Notes under the pieces: model-generated | The model's database searches: none | The model's input: only the letters and a program-made list of their open reading frames with translations | What the model was told of the DNA's origin: nothing | Translations under genes and position numbers: made by a program | DNA from: Thermoleophilaceae bacterium | GTDB lineage: Bacteria; Actinomycetota; Thermoleophilia; Solirubrobacterales; Thermoleophilaceae | Direction of reading: 5' to 3' | Length of the DNA: 12,958 nucleotides | Assembly (NCBI GenBank): GCA_013812065.1 | Contig: JACCUC010000184.1 | Span: 1 to 12,958 of the forward strand | Shown here: positions 1-7,553 of the stretch, in pieces | Layout: each line of letters opens with the position of its first letter | Position numbering within the stretch: the first letter of the stretch is position 1

Positions 1-2
1 TA

Positions 3-872
3 CTCGGAATCTTCGGGCTGATCGCCCAGCTCGTCGACGGAACGCTCGGGATGGCCTATGGCGTCACGACGACGACCCTGCTCCTGGCCGCGGGGGCCGC
101 CCCGGCGATCGCCTCGGCGACCGTCCACCTCGCCGAGATCGGCACGACGCTCGCGTCGGGAACCGCGCACTGGCGCTTTGGCAACGTCGACTGGCGCACC
201 GTCGGCCTGATGGCCGCTCCCGGCGCGATCGGTGCCTTCGTCGGAGCGGTCGTTCTCAGCTCTTTGTCGGCCGAGGTGGCCGAGCCGTGGGTCGCGGCGA
301 TCCTGTTCTTCCTAGGCGTCTACATCCTCGTGCGCTTCTCGCGGCGGCGCCAAACCCCCGAGCGGGATCCCGCGAAGGGGCGCCTGCGTGCGATCTTCCT
401 CTCCCCTCTCGGGGCGCTGGCCGGGCTCGTCGACGCCATGGGTGGAGGAGGCTGGGGACCGATCGGAACGTCGTCGCTGCTGTCCTCAGGTCGGCTCGAG
501 CCGCGCAAGGTGGTCGGCTCGATCGACACCTCGGAGTTCCTCGTCACCCTCGGAGCGTCCGCCGGGTTCCTAATCGCATTGAGCTTCGCGGAGATCAACG
601 TCGGCTGGCTCGTCGCCCTGCTCGCCGGCGGTCTGATCGCCGCGCCGATCGCGGCCTGGCTCGTCCGCAAGCTCCCGGCGCGCGTGCTCGGCGCCGCGGT
701 GGGTGGGTTGATCCTCGTCACCAACATGAAGACTTTCGGTGAGGCGATCGGGGTTGCGTCCGAGATCCTCGTCGCCGCCTACGCGGTGCTGGTCGCGGCA
801 TGGATCGGGGGGATCGTCTCGGCGGTTGTCGCGGTCCGCCGCGACGGTCGGGCGGTGCCTCAGCCGGCGTAG
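3..872 (+). CDS. TauE/SafE-family anion permease (5' end cut by window edge)
   Basis: Polytopic inner-membrane protein of the TauE/SafE (DUF81) family, whose members move sulfite, sulfonates or other small organic anions. The reading frame is open from base 3, and the residues before the first ATG (base 51) read GLIAQLVDGTLGMAYG. This is the typical first-helix motif of the family, so the ATG at 51 is internal and only a few N-terminal residues are missing. The family's second-half repeat motif is visible as DAMGGGGWGPIGTSSLL at about residues 126-142 counted from base 51, followed by SIDTSEF. Hydrophobic segments fill nearly the whole chain and the stop is TAG at 870. The substrate cannot be read from sequence. 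Its plus-strand neighbour is a broken chromate (oxyanion) transporter, so an oxyanion-related locus is possible. Family assignment is firm; substrate is unknown. Confidence 0.9.
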   Translation, partial: LGIFGLIAQLVDGTLGMAYGVTTTTLLLAAGAAPAIASATVHLAEIGTTLASGTAHWRFGNVDWRTVGLMAAPGAIGAFVGAVVLSSLSAEVAEPWVAAILFFLGVYILVRFSRRRQTPERDPAKGRLRAIFLSPLGALAGLVDAMGGGGWGPIGTSSLLSSGRLEPRKVVGSIDTSEFLVTLGASAGFLIALSFAEINVGWLVALLAGGLIAAPIAAWLVRKLPARVLGAAVGGLILVTNMKTFGEAIGVASEILVAAYAVLVAAWIGGIVSAVVAVRRDGRAVPQPA

Positions 873-913
873 GCAACGAGGCGGATGAGGAAGCCCAGCG
901 TCGGTCATCTCGG

Positions 914-941
914 CTCGTCGAACACGCCGCCGCTCGACGAG
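914..941 (+). terminator. Possible hairpin terminator after the TauE-family gene
   Basis: A perfect 8 bp inverted repeat (CTCGTCGA / TCGACGAG) with a 12-base loop begins 41 bases after the stop of the upstream permease. Two further G-T pairs could extend the stem. There is no T-run after it, so it is at best an atypical intrinsic terminator and could be chance in GC-rich DNA. Confidence 0.25.
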
Positions 942-990
942 TTGAGCCGCTGCGCTGTGATCCTCGCATGAGCAGTCGGGAGCGGCGCGA

Positions 991-1769
991 CTGTGGTGGC
1001 GGTTCCCTTTCGTGCTGCCGCCGTTTCTGATCGTCACCGCGGTGGCCGTCCTCTACGCCCGGTACCAGGGCCTTCCCATTGTGCAGGACTTGTTCTTCGG
1101 CGTGGGGCCGGCCGTGATGGCGATCGTCGCGATCGCCTCCGTCAAGCTCTCCCGGGCGACGAACGGGCGGGACGCGCTCCTGTGGGTGATCTCCGTCGTC
1201 CTCTGCCTTCGACGGTGCTCGCGGGGGCGGAGATCGTTTGGCTGTTCCTGGCGGCGGGGGCGCTCGGCGCCGTTCACTACGGCGGCGGGCTGCCCCGTGG
1301 GATGGCTGGTCGGGCGGGGAGCTTCCATCCCGCCGCCCTGCTCGCCGCGGTCAAAGGGCCTCGCCCTGACCGGGGCGGGCGTTCCACTGGGTGCGCTCGC
1401 GCTCTTCTTCGCCAAGGCCCGCGCCTTCACGTTCGGCTCGGAGCTGGCGATCGTCCCCTTCCTCCACGAGGGGCTCGTCGAGGACTTCGGGTGGCTCAGC
1501 GAGCGCGAGTTCGTCGACGCCGTGGCGATCGGCCTGCTGAGTCCCGGCCCCGTCGTGATCATGGCCACGTTCGCGGGCTACCTCGCCTTCGGCCTCGTGG
1601 GGGCGGTCGTGGCGACGGCCGCGGTCTTCCTCCCGGTGTGGGTGTTCGTGGTCGCACCGGGTCGCCTCGTGCGCCGCTATGAGCAGCATCCGCGCTTTCG
1701 GGGCTTCGTGAGGGGGCGACCGCCGCCGCGGCCGGCGCGATCGCCGGGGCGGCGGTCGTGCTGCACTGA
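991..1769 (+). pseudogene. chrA: ChrA chromate transporter remnant: N-terminus lost, three frame breaks
   Basis: Joining three frames gives a recognisable ChrA (CHR family, chromate/oxyanion transport) protein. Frame one reads LPPFLIVTAVAVLYARYQG and continues to about 1200. From about 1203 the match moves to a second frame (VLAGAEIVWLFLAAGALGAV). It returns to the first frame at about 1350-1375 (LGALALFFAKARAFTFGSEL, AIVPFLHEG, GLLSPGPVV). At a G5 run at 1712-1716 it shifts again, so that the typical ending ATAAAAGAIAGAAVVLH and stop TGA at 1767 are recovered. The N-terminal CHR half with its FGGP and first LPGP motifs is absent: only about 118 bases separate the remnant from the previous gene, too few to hold it. 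About 260 codons remain, against nearly 400 in intact family members. A GTG at 1012 gives a 270-residue frame, but its middle and end do not look like protein of this family. Sequencing indels could explain the frame breaks but not the missing N-terminus. Confidence 0.8.
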
Positions 1770-1797
1770 GGCGGTCGACGCTTCGTCCGGCGCCAGC

Positions 1798-1827
1798 TTG
1801 CGGATCGTGGGTCGTCCGGCTTAGGGT
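1798..1827 (+). promoter_or_regulatory. Candidate promoter for the 230-residue membrane protein
   Basis: TTGCGG at 1798-1803 and TAGGGT at 1822-1827 are spaced by 18 bases and resemble a sigma-70-type -35/-10 pair. Transcription would start near 1834, leaving a leader of about 40 bases that carries the strong ribosome binding site. Judged by eye only. Confidence 0.35.
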
Positions 1828-1863
1828 GGCGCGAGCGGCGCCGAGACGCCGACTCGACGACCC

Positions 1864-1871
1864 GAGGAGGG
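1864..1871 (+). promoter_or_regulatory. Ribosome binding site GAGGAGGG
   Basis: GAGGAGGG at 1864-1871 holds a full AGGAGG core 4 bases before the ATG at 1875. It is the best Shine-Dalgarno sequence in the window and fixes the start of the downstream gene. Most other genes here have weak or no such site. Confidence 0.8.
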
Positions 1872-1874
1872 TCC

Positions 1875-2567
1875 ATGCTCAACATCAAGAACGCGCCCGG
1901 CTTTCGCCGGGGCGTCGTCGGTCTGTCCCTGATCCTCGGCCCGGTGCTCATCCTGCTCGGCTCGCTGACCCAGACCGGGACCGAGGTGGAGGGAGCCGCC
2001 TACCTCGACGCGCTCGCCGAGAGCCCCGGAGCGACGCAGCTCTCGACGCTACTCTCCTACTTCGGCTTCGTCCTGCTCGTGCCCGGGATCGTCGGCGCCG
2101 TTCACGTCGTCAGGCAGCGGGGCGTGGTGTTGGCCCACGTCGCCGGGGCGATCGCGCTCCTGGGGGCCATAGGCATCGCCGCGCTCGTCTTCTCCACCTT
2201 CTACGACCTCAGCATCGCTGAGAATGCCCCTCGCGCGCCCGGGGTCGCCGTCTACGACGGGGTCGAGGGCTATCCGCTCGCCTTCCTCCCGGCCGGCCTC
2301 GGCTTCCTCGGCCTGCCGATCGGCATGGTCCTGCTCATGGTCGCGCTCTGGCGTGGTGGGATCGCGCCCGTGTGGGTGTGGCCGGTCGCCCTCGTCGCCT
2401 CTTTCGTCCTTCAGTTCGAGCTCGGCGGGGCCAAGGTCGGAACGAGCGTCGGAAGCCTCGGTCTGATGGTCGCCTTCGGCTATGTCGGAGTCAGGCTGCT
2501 CACCATGTCCGACGCGGAGTGGGAGCGGGGCGCCGCGCCGGGCGGGAGATCGCCGCGCGTGGCTTGA
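1875..2567 (+). CDS. Six-helix integral membrane protein, function unknown
   Basis: A 230-residue protein not assigned to a family. About six hydrophobic segments are visible, near residues 13-32, 57-78, 84-107, 136-158, 163-182 and 190-209, with a short polar N-terminus and a charged C-terminal tail (SDAEWERGA onward). The loop between the third and fourth segments (about 108-135) is acidic and probably extracytoplasmic. No catalytic or metal-binding motif stands out. The start is supported by a strong Shine-Dalgarno sequence. The gene stands alone: a chromate-transporter remnant lies upstream, and the next gene converges from the right with a 63 bp gap. The general look, a small multi-pass protein with a glycine- and leucine-rich core, recalls uncharacterised actinobacterial membrane proteins such as the DUF4386 type, but that resemblance is only an impression. 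Confidence 0.8.
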   Translation: MLNIKNAPGFRRGVVGLSLILGPVLILLGSLTQTGTEVEGAAYLDALAESPGATQLSTLLSYFGFVLLVPGIVGAVHVVRQRGVVLAHVAGAIALLGAIGIAALVFSTFYDLSIAENAPRAPGVAVYDGVEGYPLAFLPAGLGFLGLPIGMVLLMVALWRGGIAPVWVWPVALVASFVLQFELGGAKVGTSVGSLGLMVAFGYVGVRLLTMSDAEWERGAAPGGRSPRVA

Positions 2568-2630
2568 GGGCGCTGTGTCGGCGAGATCGGGGCGCGCGCC
2601 GAGGTGGGACGAGGCGCTCGACCCTTGCAC

Positions 2631-4157
2631 TCATCGGCACCCCACCACGTCCAGCCGCCAAGCGTCGCTCGCCGCCGCCATCCGTGCCCCCGCCGGCGCT
2701 GTCAACGACCGCCGCGGCACGCCGCCCTCCTTGAAGAAGGCGGTCCGCGCCGCGATCCGAACCACCCCGGGTCCGGCCTGCGGCGTCAGGTAGGTCCCGC
2801 GGTCTGCGTCCGCTACCAGGCCGTTTCGAATCGCGCCGGGACGGATCCCCGCCCAGTACCACACCAGGGGCCGCACGCGAAAGTCGTGTACCCGGACCGG
2901 TCCACACTCGGCCAACGCCCGCCGGCCTCCCGGCGAGCCGACGAGCCGCTCGAGATCGCTTTGGGCCGCGCGACTCGCAGCCGACTTCAGGCTGTCGTCG
3001 TGCAGCTCGCGGACCTGATCCGGCACGGTCACGAGGAAGATCGCCAGAGGAACGAGGCTCGCGACCATCCAGACGTCGCGCACCCGTCCCCGCTCTAGGC
3101 CGGCCCAGCCGAACACCAGCACGGCCGCGAACAGCATGAGCACGGCTCCGGGCAGCGCCAGATAGCGGGAGAGCAGCGGCAGGTCGGCCAAGCCGAGCAG
3201 GAGATACCCGCCGAAGCCGAGGATCACGACGAGCGAAGGGAGCCAGGCCCGCTCGAAGCGCGCCCACAGGGCGACCGCCCAGCCGGCGAGGCCGAGCCAG
3301 AGGGTCGGCTGGCCGACCACCCTCTCGAGCCGGTCCCCAAGCGTGGCCACCGCGAGTGTGAGCCCGGTGGGACGGTTGAGCTGTGCCGCCAAGGCCTGAG
3401 TTCCCTGGAGCGAGAAGAGGGGGTTGCCGGTGACGACCAAGTCGACGAGCATCCAGCCCACGGGGCCGGCGAGCGCCAGCGCGGCGAGGGCCGGCCGGCG
3501 CGGCGGCTTGGCGACGAAGACCAGGTAGGCGCCGTAGAGGAGGGCGAACCCCCATGCCTCGGGGCGCAGCAGGCCGGCCGCTGCCAGCAACCCGAGGGGC
3601 GCCCAGCCACGCCGTGGCGCCTCGGCGCCGAGCAGGAGCGCTCCGAGTGCCAGGGCGACGAAGGCGACGTCCGTCGAGGAGATCAGGGCCTCGTGAACCA
3701 GGTGCGGCCGCGTGAGCACGAGCAGGGCGAAGAAGGCACCTACAGGCAGGGCGAAGAGCCGGGTCCCGATGCCCGCGCATACGAGCCCGAGCGCGGCGAA
3801 CGAGGCGACGACGACCAGAGAGAAGGCGATCGGCGCCGCGCTCGCGCCGAGCGGGAAGAGGACCGCGCCGAGCGCGTTCGCCGCGGGATGCGGCGTGGGG
3901 GCGGCGGGGGATGCGTCGAGCCGCGGCAGGTGTCCAGAGGCGAGCTCGCCTCCCCAGGCGAGCGCCCACGTCGGGTCGTAGCCCAGGTGAGCGGGGCCGT
4001 ACAGGACCCAGAGAGCGGCGGTGAGCGCGACGACGGACGCGGCCGTGAGGGCGTGGCCTCGGTACCTCGCGCTCGGGGCTCGCCGGGGGGCGGTGGCGTC
4101 GACGGCTCCTACGAGCGCCGAGCCTCGGGCCATGTCCGGCGGAGCGGTCTGCGACAC
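2631..4157 (-). CDS. GT-C-like polytopic membrane glycosyltransferase, paralog B
   Basis: A 508-residue multi-pass membrane protein and close tandem paralog of the gene beginning at 5722. After a cytoplasmic N-terminus of about 37 residues comes a first helix, then a loop with GPAHLGYDPTWALAWG. Asp61 there sits where GT-C glycosyltransferases carry their acidic catalytic residue. About ten helices follow, including GLLRPEAWGFALLYGAYL, and from about residue 380 a soluble, probably extracytoplasmic tail (VRVHDFRVRP, VWYW). Cys418 and Cys507 are conserved in the paralog and could form a disulfide. The start is GTG. It is preferred over ATG codon 9 because the paralog also begins M-x-x-TAPP. No clear Shine-Dalgarno is present. 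It lies 32 bp after the paralog and is probably cotranscribed with it. Transfer of a sugar from a polyprenyl-phosphate donor is inferred from fold only; substrate unknown. Confidence 0.75.
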   Translation of the reverse strand: MSQTAPPDMARGSALVGAVDATAPRRAPSARYRGHALTAASVVALTAALWVLYGPAHLGYDPTWALAWGGELASGHLPRLDASPAAPTPHPAANALGAVLFPLGASAAPIAFSLVVVASFAALGLVCAGIGTRLFALPVGAFFALLVLTRPHLVHEALISSTDVAFVALALGALLLGAEAPRRGWAPLGLLAAAGLLRPEAWGFALLYGAYLVFVAKPPRRPALAALALAGPVGWMLVDLVVTGNPLFSLQGTQALAAQLNRPTGLTLAVATLGDRLERVVGQPTLWLGLAGWAVALWARFERAWLPSLVVILGFGGYLLLGLADLPLLSRYLALPGAVLMLFAAVLVFGWAGLERGRVRDVWMVASLVPLAIFLVTVPDQVRELHDDSLKSAASRAAQSDLERLVGSPGGRRALAECGPVRVHDFRVRPLVWYWAGIRPGAIRNGLVADADRGTYLTPQAGPGVVRIAARTAFFKEGGVPRRSLTAPAGARMAAASDAWRLDVVGCR

Positions 4158-4189
4158 GGCTCGCTAGCCGATCGCTCGCGGTCGCCTCA

Positions 4190-5722
4190 TCAGCACCCCA
4201 CGACGTCGAGGCGCCAAGTGTCGGTCCCCGCGGCAACGTGTGCTCGGCTCGGCAGCGTCGCCCATCCCTTCGGCACCCCGTCCTCCTTGTAGAAGGCCTT
4301 GCGCGCTGCCACCGCAACGACACCCCGGCCGGTTCCCGGCGTCACGTAGGTCCCGCGTTCTCCGTCTCTGACGAGCCCGTTCCCGATCGTCTGGGGCGGG
4401 ATGTCCGCCCAGTACCACACGAAGGGCCGGACGCGGAAGTCGTGGACGCGCACCGGTCTACAGGCCTCCAGAGCCGCTCGCCCGGCCGGCGAGGTGACGA
4501 GCTGCTCGAGGTCGCGCTGAGCGGCGTGGCTCGACGCCGACTCCCGGTTCTCCCGGCGCAGCTGGTCGACGTCGTCGGGCAGGCTCGCGACGAACGCCGC
4601 GAGGGGAACCAGGCTCGCGACCATCCACGCCGTGCGCACCCGCCCGCGCTCGAGGGCGGCCCAGCCGAACACGAGCACCGCCGCGAAGAGGATGAGCACA
4701 GCTCCGGGCAGCACCATGTAGCGCGACAGCAGGGGGAGGTCGGCCAGGCCAAGCACGAGCCATCCGGCGATGCCCAGCAGCACGATGAGGGACGGCAGCA
4801 GAGCACGCTCGAAGAACGCCACGAGGGCGACGGCCCAGCCGACGAGTCCGAGTCCGACGGTCGGCTGGCCGATCACGGCCTCGAGCCTGTTGGGAAGGGT
4901 GGCCGCCGCGACATCCAACCCACGCGGGCGTTGAAGCTGCGCCGCGAGCTCCTGGGTACCCTGGAGCGAGAAGAGCGGGTTCCCGGTGATCGCGAGGTCA
5001 ACGAGCATCCAAACCACGGGTGCGAGCACCGCGAGCCCGGCGAGCGCCAGCCGGCGCGGTGGCTTGGCGATCAGGACGAGATACGCGCCGTATGCGAGCG
5101 CGAACCCCCAGCCCTCGGGTCGTAGCAGGCCGGCCGCCGCCAGCAGCCCGAGCGGCGCGAACCCGCGGCGGGGCTCCTCAGCCACGAGCAGGAGCGCTCC
5201 GAGCATTAGCGCGACGAAGGCGACGTCCGTGGACGAGATGAGGGGCTGGTGGACCAGGCGGGGCTCGGTGAGTACGAGCAGCGCGAAGAAGGCGCCGACC
5301 GGGAGGGCGAAGAGCTTGCGGCCGATCGCGGCACATACGAGGCCCAGCGCCGCGAACGAAGCGACTACGAGCAGCTCGAAGGCGATCGGCGCGGCAGTCT
5401 CACCGAGCGGGGCGAGCAGCGCCCCGAGCACGTTCGCCAGCGGGTGTGGGGTGGGAGCGGCCGCCGACCCGCCCAGGTCCGGGAGGCGTCCGGAAGCCAG
5501 GTCGTCGCCCCAGCTCAGCGCCCACGTTGCGTCGTAGCCGAGGTGAGCGGGCCCGTAGAGGATCCACAGGGCCGCGGTGAGCGCCAGTAGGGCCCCGAGC
5601 GTGAAGGCCGGCGTCTCCAGCCTCGGCGGCAGGAGGAACCTCCTACGAGGCTCGGTCGGCGCACCCGGTGCGCCGGAGCGGTCGGGGCCTCCAGTTGAGT
5701 GGGGTGGAGCGGTCCTTGTCAC
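4190..5722 (-). CDS. GT-C-like polytopic membrane glycosyltransferase, paralog A
   Basis: A 510-residue membrane protein matching its downstream neighbour over its whole length. Shared landmarks are GPAHLGYDATW (Asp64), TPHPLANVLGALLAPLG, LISSTDVAFV, GLLRPEGWGFALAYGAYL, TGNPLFSLQGTQ, LADLPLLSRY and the terminal WRLDVVGC. Roughly ten helices run from about residue 38 to 381, followed by a soluble tail (382-510) with Cys421 and the C-terminal Cys510. The overall plan, an acidic residue in the first extracytoplasmic loop and a polytopic core plus soluble tail, fits GT-C glycosyltransferases that use lipid-linked sugars. No established family motif names the acceptor, and a non-catalytic membrane role is possible. 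The start is GTG at 5722, followed by codons for TRTAPP as in the paralog. It lies 26 bp after the stop of the ferredoxin-NADP reductase gene on the same strand, so readthrough from the hemQ promoter is likely. Confidence 0.75.
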   Translation of the reverse strand: MTRTAPPHSTGGPDRSGAPGAPTEPRRRFLLPPRLETPAFTLGALLALTAALWILYGPAHLGYDATWALSWGDDLASGRLPDLGGSAAAPTPHPLANVLGALLAPLGETAAPIAFELLVVASFAALGLVCAAIGRKLFALPVGAFFALLVLTEPRLVHQPLISSTDVAFVALMLGALLLVAEEPRRGFAPLGLLAAAGLLRPEGWGFALAYGAYLVLIAKPPRRLALAGLAVLAPVVWMLVDLAITGNPLFSLQGTQELAAQLQRPRGLDVAAATLPNRLEAVIGQPTVGLGLVGWAVALVAFFERALLPSLIVLLGIAGWLVLGLADLPLLSRYMVLPGAVLILFAAVLVFGWAALERGRVRTAWMVASLVPLAAFVASLPDDVDQLRRENRESASSHAAQRDLEQLVTSPAGRAALEACRPVRVHDFRVRPFVWYWADIPPQTIGNGLVRDGERGTYVTPGTGRGVVAVAARKAFYKEDGVPKGWATLPSRAHVAAGTDTWRLDVVGC

Positions 5723-5748
5723 GGCTGGCTACCCCGTGCGGGCCGCCG

Positions 5749-6834
5749 CTACGGCTGTCCTTCGACCGCCCCGGGAACCCCGGTGTTAGTCGAGTACTTG
5801 GGCTGGAGGCGCATGTCGGGGCGGATGTGCTGGACGGCTTGGGCCACCGCCACCGCCGACTCCGCGAACCCCGTGGCGATCAGCTTGAGCTTGCCGTCGA
5901 AGGTCGTGATGTCGCCGGCGGCCCAGACCGCCTCCATCGAGGTCCGCATGACCGGATCGACCACGATCGCGCCCTTGTGGATCTCGAGGGGCCACTGCTT
6001 GAGCGGCCCGAGGGCGGTCTTGAAGCCGAGCTGGAGGAGGATGGCGTCGCACTCGAGCTCGACGACGTCGTCCTCGTTCTCGGAGTGGAACAGAGTGATT
6101 CGCTCCACCATGCCGTTCCCCGCTACCTCACGCACCTGGTAGGGCGTGCGCAGGTCGACCTTGCCCGCGGCGGCGGCCTCCTCGATCTCCCTGACGGTCA
6201 CCTCGTGGGCGCGAAAGCCCTCGCGGCGGTGGACGAGCGTGATCGCCTCGGCCGTGTCGAGCAGGTTGATCGTCCAGTCACAGGCTGAGTCCCCGCCGCC
6301 GATGATCACGACGCGCTTGCCCGCGAAGGCCGCCTTCTCGCCCACCAGGTAGTGGGCACCCCGGCCCTCCCAGGGGTCCATGTCGTAGCCGGGGAGCTTC
6401 TTGGGCTCAAAGGCGCCGTGGCCCCCGGCGATTATCACCGTGCGGGTGAGAAGGTCGCCGCGGTCGGTCTTCAGCCGGAGGATCTGGCGATCGGGGTCCT
6501 CGGGATCCGGCTCATACTCGACGGTCTCGGCGGTGGTCTCGAGATGAACGGGCACGTCGAACTGCTCGAGCGCCTGGCGGCGCAGTTGCTCGACGAGGTC
6601 CTTGGCGAGCACGCGCGGATAGCCGGGCACGTCGAAGATCCACTTCTCGGGGTAGAGGGTGGTGAGCTGGCCGCCGAGGTCGGGCAGCGAATCGATGATC
6701 TGGCAGCTCGCCTCACGCATGCCGGCCCAGAAGGCCGTGATCAGGCCGACGGGGCCCGCGCCGATGACCGTGATGTCGCGGATATCCGTTTCGAGCTCGC
6801 TCCCGGGGGCGGAGCCGTTGCTGTTGTTCGTCAT
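5749..6834 (-). CDS. Ferredoxin-NADP+ reductase, thioredoxin-reductase-like type
   Basis: A 361-residue flavoprotein of the TrxR-like ferredoxin-NADP reductase family (Bacillus YumC type), which passes electrons between NADPH and ferredoxin or flavodoxin. The FAD-binding motif is GAGPVG at residues 25-30, followed by the family signature GGQLTTLYPEKWIFDVPGYP (54-73). The NADPH domain has GGGDSA (179-184) and VHRREGFRAH (201-210), whose arginines suit NADPH. AAGDITTF (305-312) is the second FAD-contact motif. The redox CxxC of true thioredoxin reductase is replaced by GDSACDW, which supports reductase rather than disulfide chemistry. Its ATG overlaps the hemQ stop as ATGA, and there is no strong Shine-Dalgarno, so translation is probably coupled to hemQ. 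The N-terminal 15 residues are polar and outside the conserved core. Cytoplasmic. Confidence 0.92.
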   Translation of the reverse strand: MTNNSNGSAPGSELETDIRDITVIGAGPVGLITAFWAGMREASCQIIDSLPDLGGQLTTLYPEKWIFDVPGYPRVLAKDLVEQLRRQALEQFDVPVHLETTAETVEYEPDPEDPDRQILRLKTDRGDLLTRTVIIAGGHGAFEPKKLPGYDMDPWEGRGAHYLVGEKAAFAGKRVVIIGGGDSACDWTINLLDTAEAITLVHRREGFRAHEVTVREIEEAAAAGKVDLRTPYQVREVAGNGMVERITLFHSENEDDVVELECDAILLQLGFKTALGPLKQWPLEIHKGAIVVDPVMRTSMEAVWAAGDITTFDGKLKLIATGFAESAVAVAQAVQHIRPDMRLQPKYSTNTGVPGAVEGQP

Positions 6835-7553
6835 GCGCGGGTGGTCCAGGTCAGGGTCGGGACAACTGCCACGGCCTCGCCGTCGAGCGCGGCGAGCGCC
6901 CGTTCCACGGAGGCCGATATGCAGGTGAAGATGGGGGTCTCTGACTCGGTGTAGGCGCTCGACGCGGTGCCGCGGAGCTCGTGCACCAGATCGAGGAACT
7001 CACCGGGGTCGTCGGCGTCGAAGGACACCAGGAACTCCTGATCGTCCAAACCATAGCTGTAGGCGGTGTTGATCTCGATCGTCGGATGGCGGCGACCGAC
7101 CTCGATGTGGCCGCGCATGATCCCCATCCGCTCCTCGGCCGGCAGCAGATACCACTCGCGCTTCTTCCACATCGGGTAGACGATGTGGAAGCGTCTCCCG
7201 GATCCCTCGCGCGGGGCGAGCGGCGGGGTCTCGTCGGGCGGCGTGTAGGGGGACGGCTTGGTCATGGCCAGGTAGGAGTAGGGGATCGTCGCCCAGCCCA
7301 TCAGACCGCTCTGGTTGAGGACTACGTGGAGCTCGTGGATCGCGTCGAGGTTGGGAGAGACCGTGCGGACCATGAGGTCGGCGTCGCCGCGCGTGCCCAC
7401 GAGCGAGTAGGTCTTGAGGAAGCCGCACTCGGAGAAGTCGAGGCAGGCGGCGGCGAACTCGCGCTTGTCCTCGGCTCGGTCCTCCGGGGCGCGGCGGCGC
7501 CAGGCGGGGTCGAGCTTCAGGAACGTGAGCTTGACGAAGTTGCGGTCGGCCAC
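6831..7553 (-). CDS. hemQ: Coproheme decarboxylase HemQ (chlorite dismutase family)
   Basis: A 240-residue member of the chlorite dismutase family, by context and motifs a HemQ/ChdC. In the coproporphyrin-dependent pathway of Gram-positive bacteria this enzyme converts coproheme to heme b by two peroxide-driven decarboxylations. Motifs in order: YPMWKKREWYLLPAEERM (126-143), where Tyr126 fits the catalytic tyrosine of HemQ; MRGHIEVGRRHP with His149 as likely proximal heme ligand; YSYGLDDQEFLVSFDADDP (165-183); and TPIFTCI near the end. The position that holds the distal arginine in oxygen-evolving chlorite dismutases (seven residues before GLDD) is Ile here, arguing against chlorite dismutation. 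The start is GTG, preceded by GGAG only 2 bases away, so the start is fairly but not fully certain. It is the first gene of a minus-strand run and its stop overlaps the reductase start. Confidence 0.9.
   Translation of the reverse strand: MADRNFVKLTFLKLDPAWRRRAPEDRAEDKREFAAACLDFSECGFLKTYSLVGTRGDADLMVRTVSPNLDAIHELHVVLNQSGLMGWATIPYSYLAMTKPSPYTPPDETPPLAPREGSGRRFHIVYPMWKKREWYLLPAEERMGIMRGHIEVGRRHPTIEINTAYSYGLDDQEFLVSFDADDPGEFLDLVHELRGTASSAYTESETPIFTCISASVERALAALDGEAVAVVPTLTWTTRA

Noticed and set aside
2568..2630. TCGGCG/CGCCGA inverted repeat as a bidirectional terminator between convergent genes
   Set aside because: The stem is only 6 bp with a 13-base loop and no T-run; it is expected by chance in this composition.
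2500..4323. Long minus-strand open frame of 607 codons overlapping the GT-C paralog
   Set aside because: It is arginine- and proline-rich with no family features and lies over a gene whose other frame has clear membrane segments and a close paralog. GC-rich DNA commonly leaves such frames open.
5749..6834. Thioredoxin reductase
   Set aside because: The CxxC redox pair is absent (GDSACDW in its place), while the GGQLTTLYPEKWIFDVPGYP signature belongs to ferredoxin-NADP reductases.
6831..7553. Reading the HemQ-family gene as a true chlorite dismutase
   Set aside because: The distal arginine position is not arginine, and the YPM tyrosine and Gram-positive setting favour coproheme decarboxylation.
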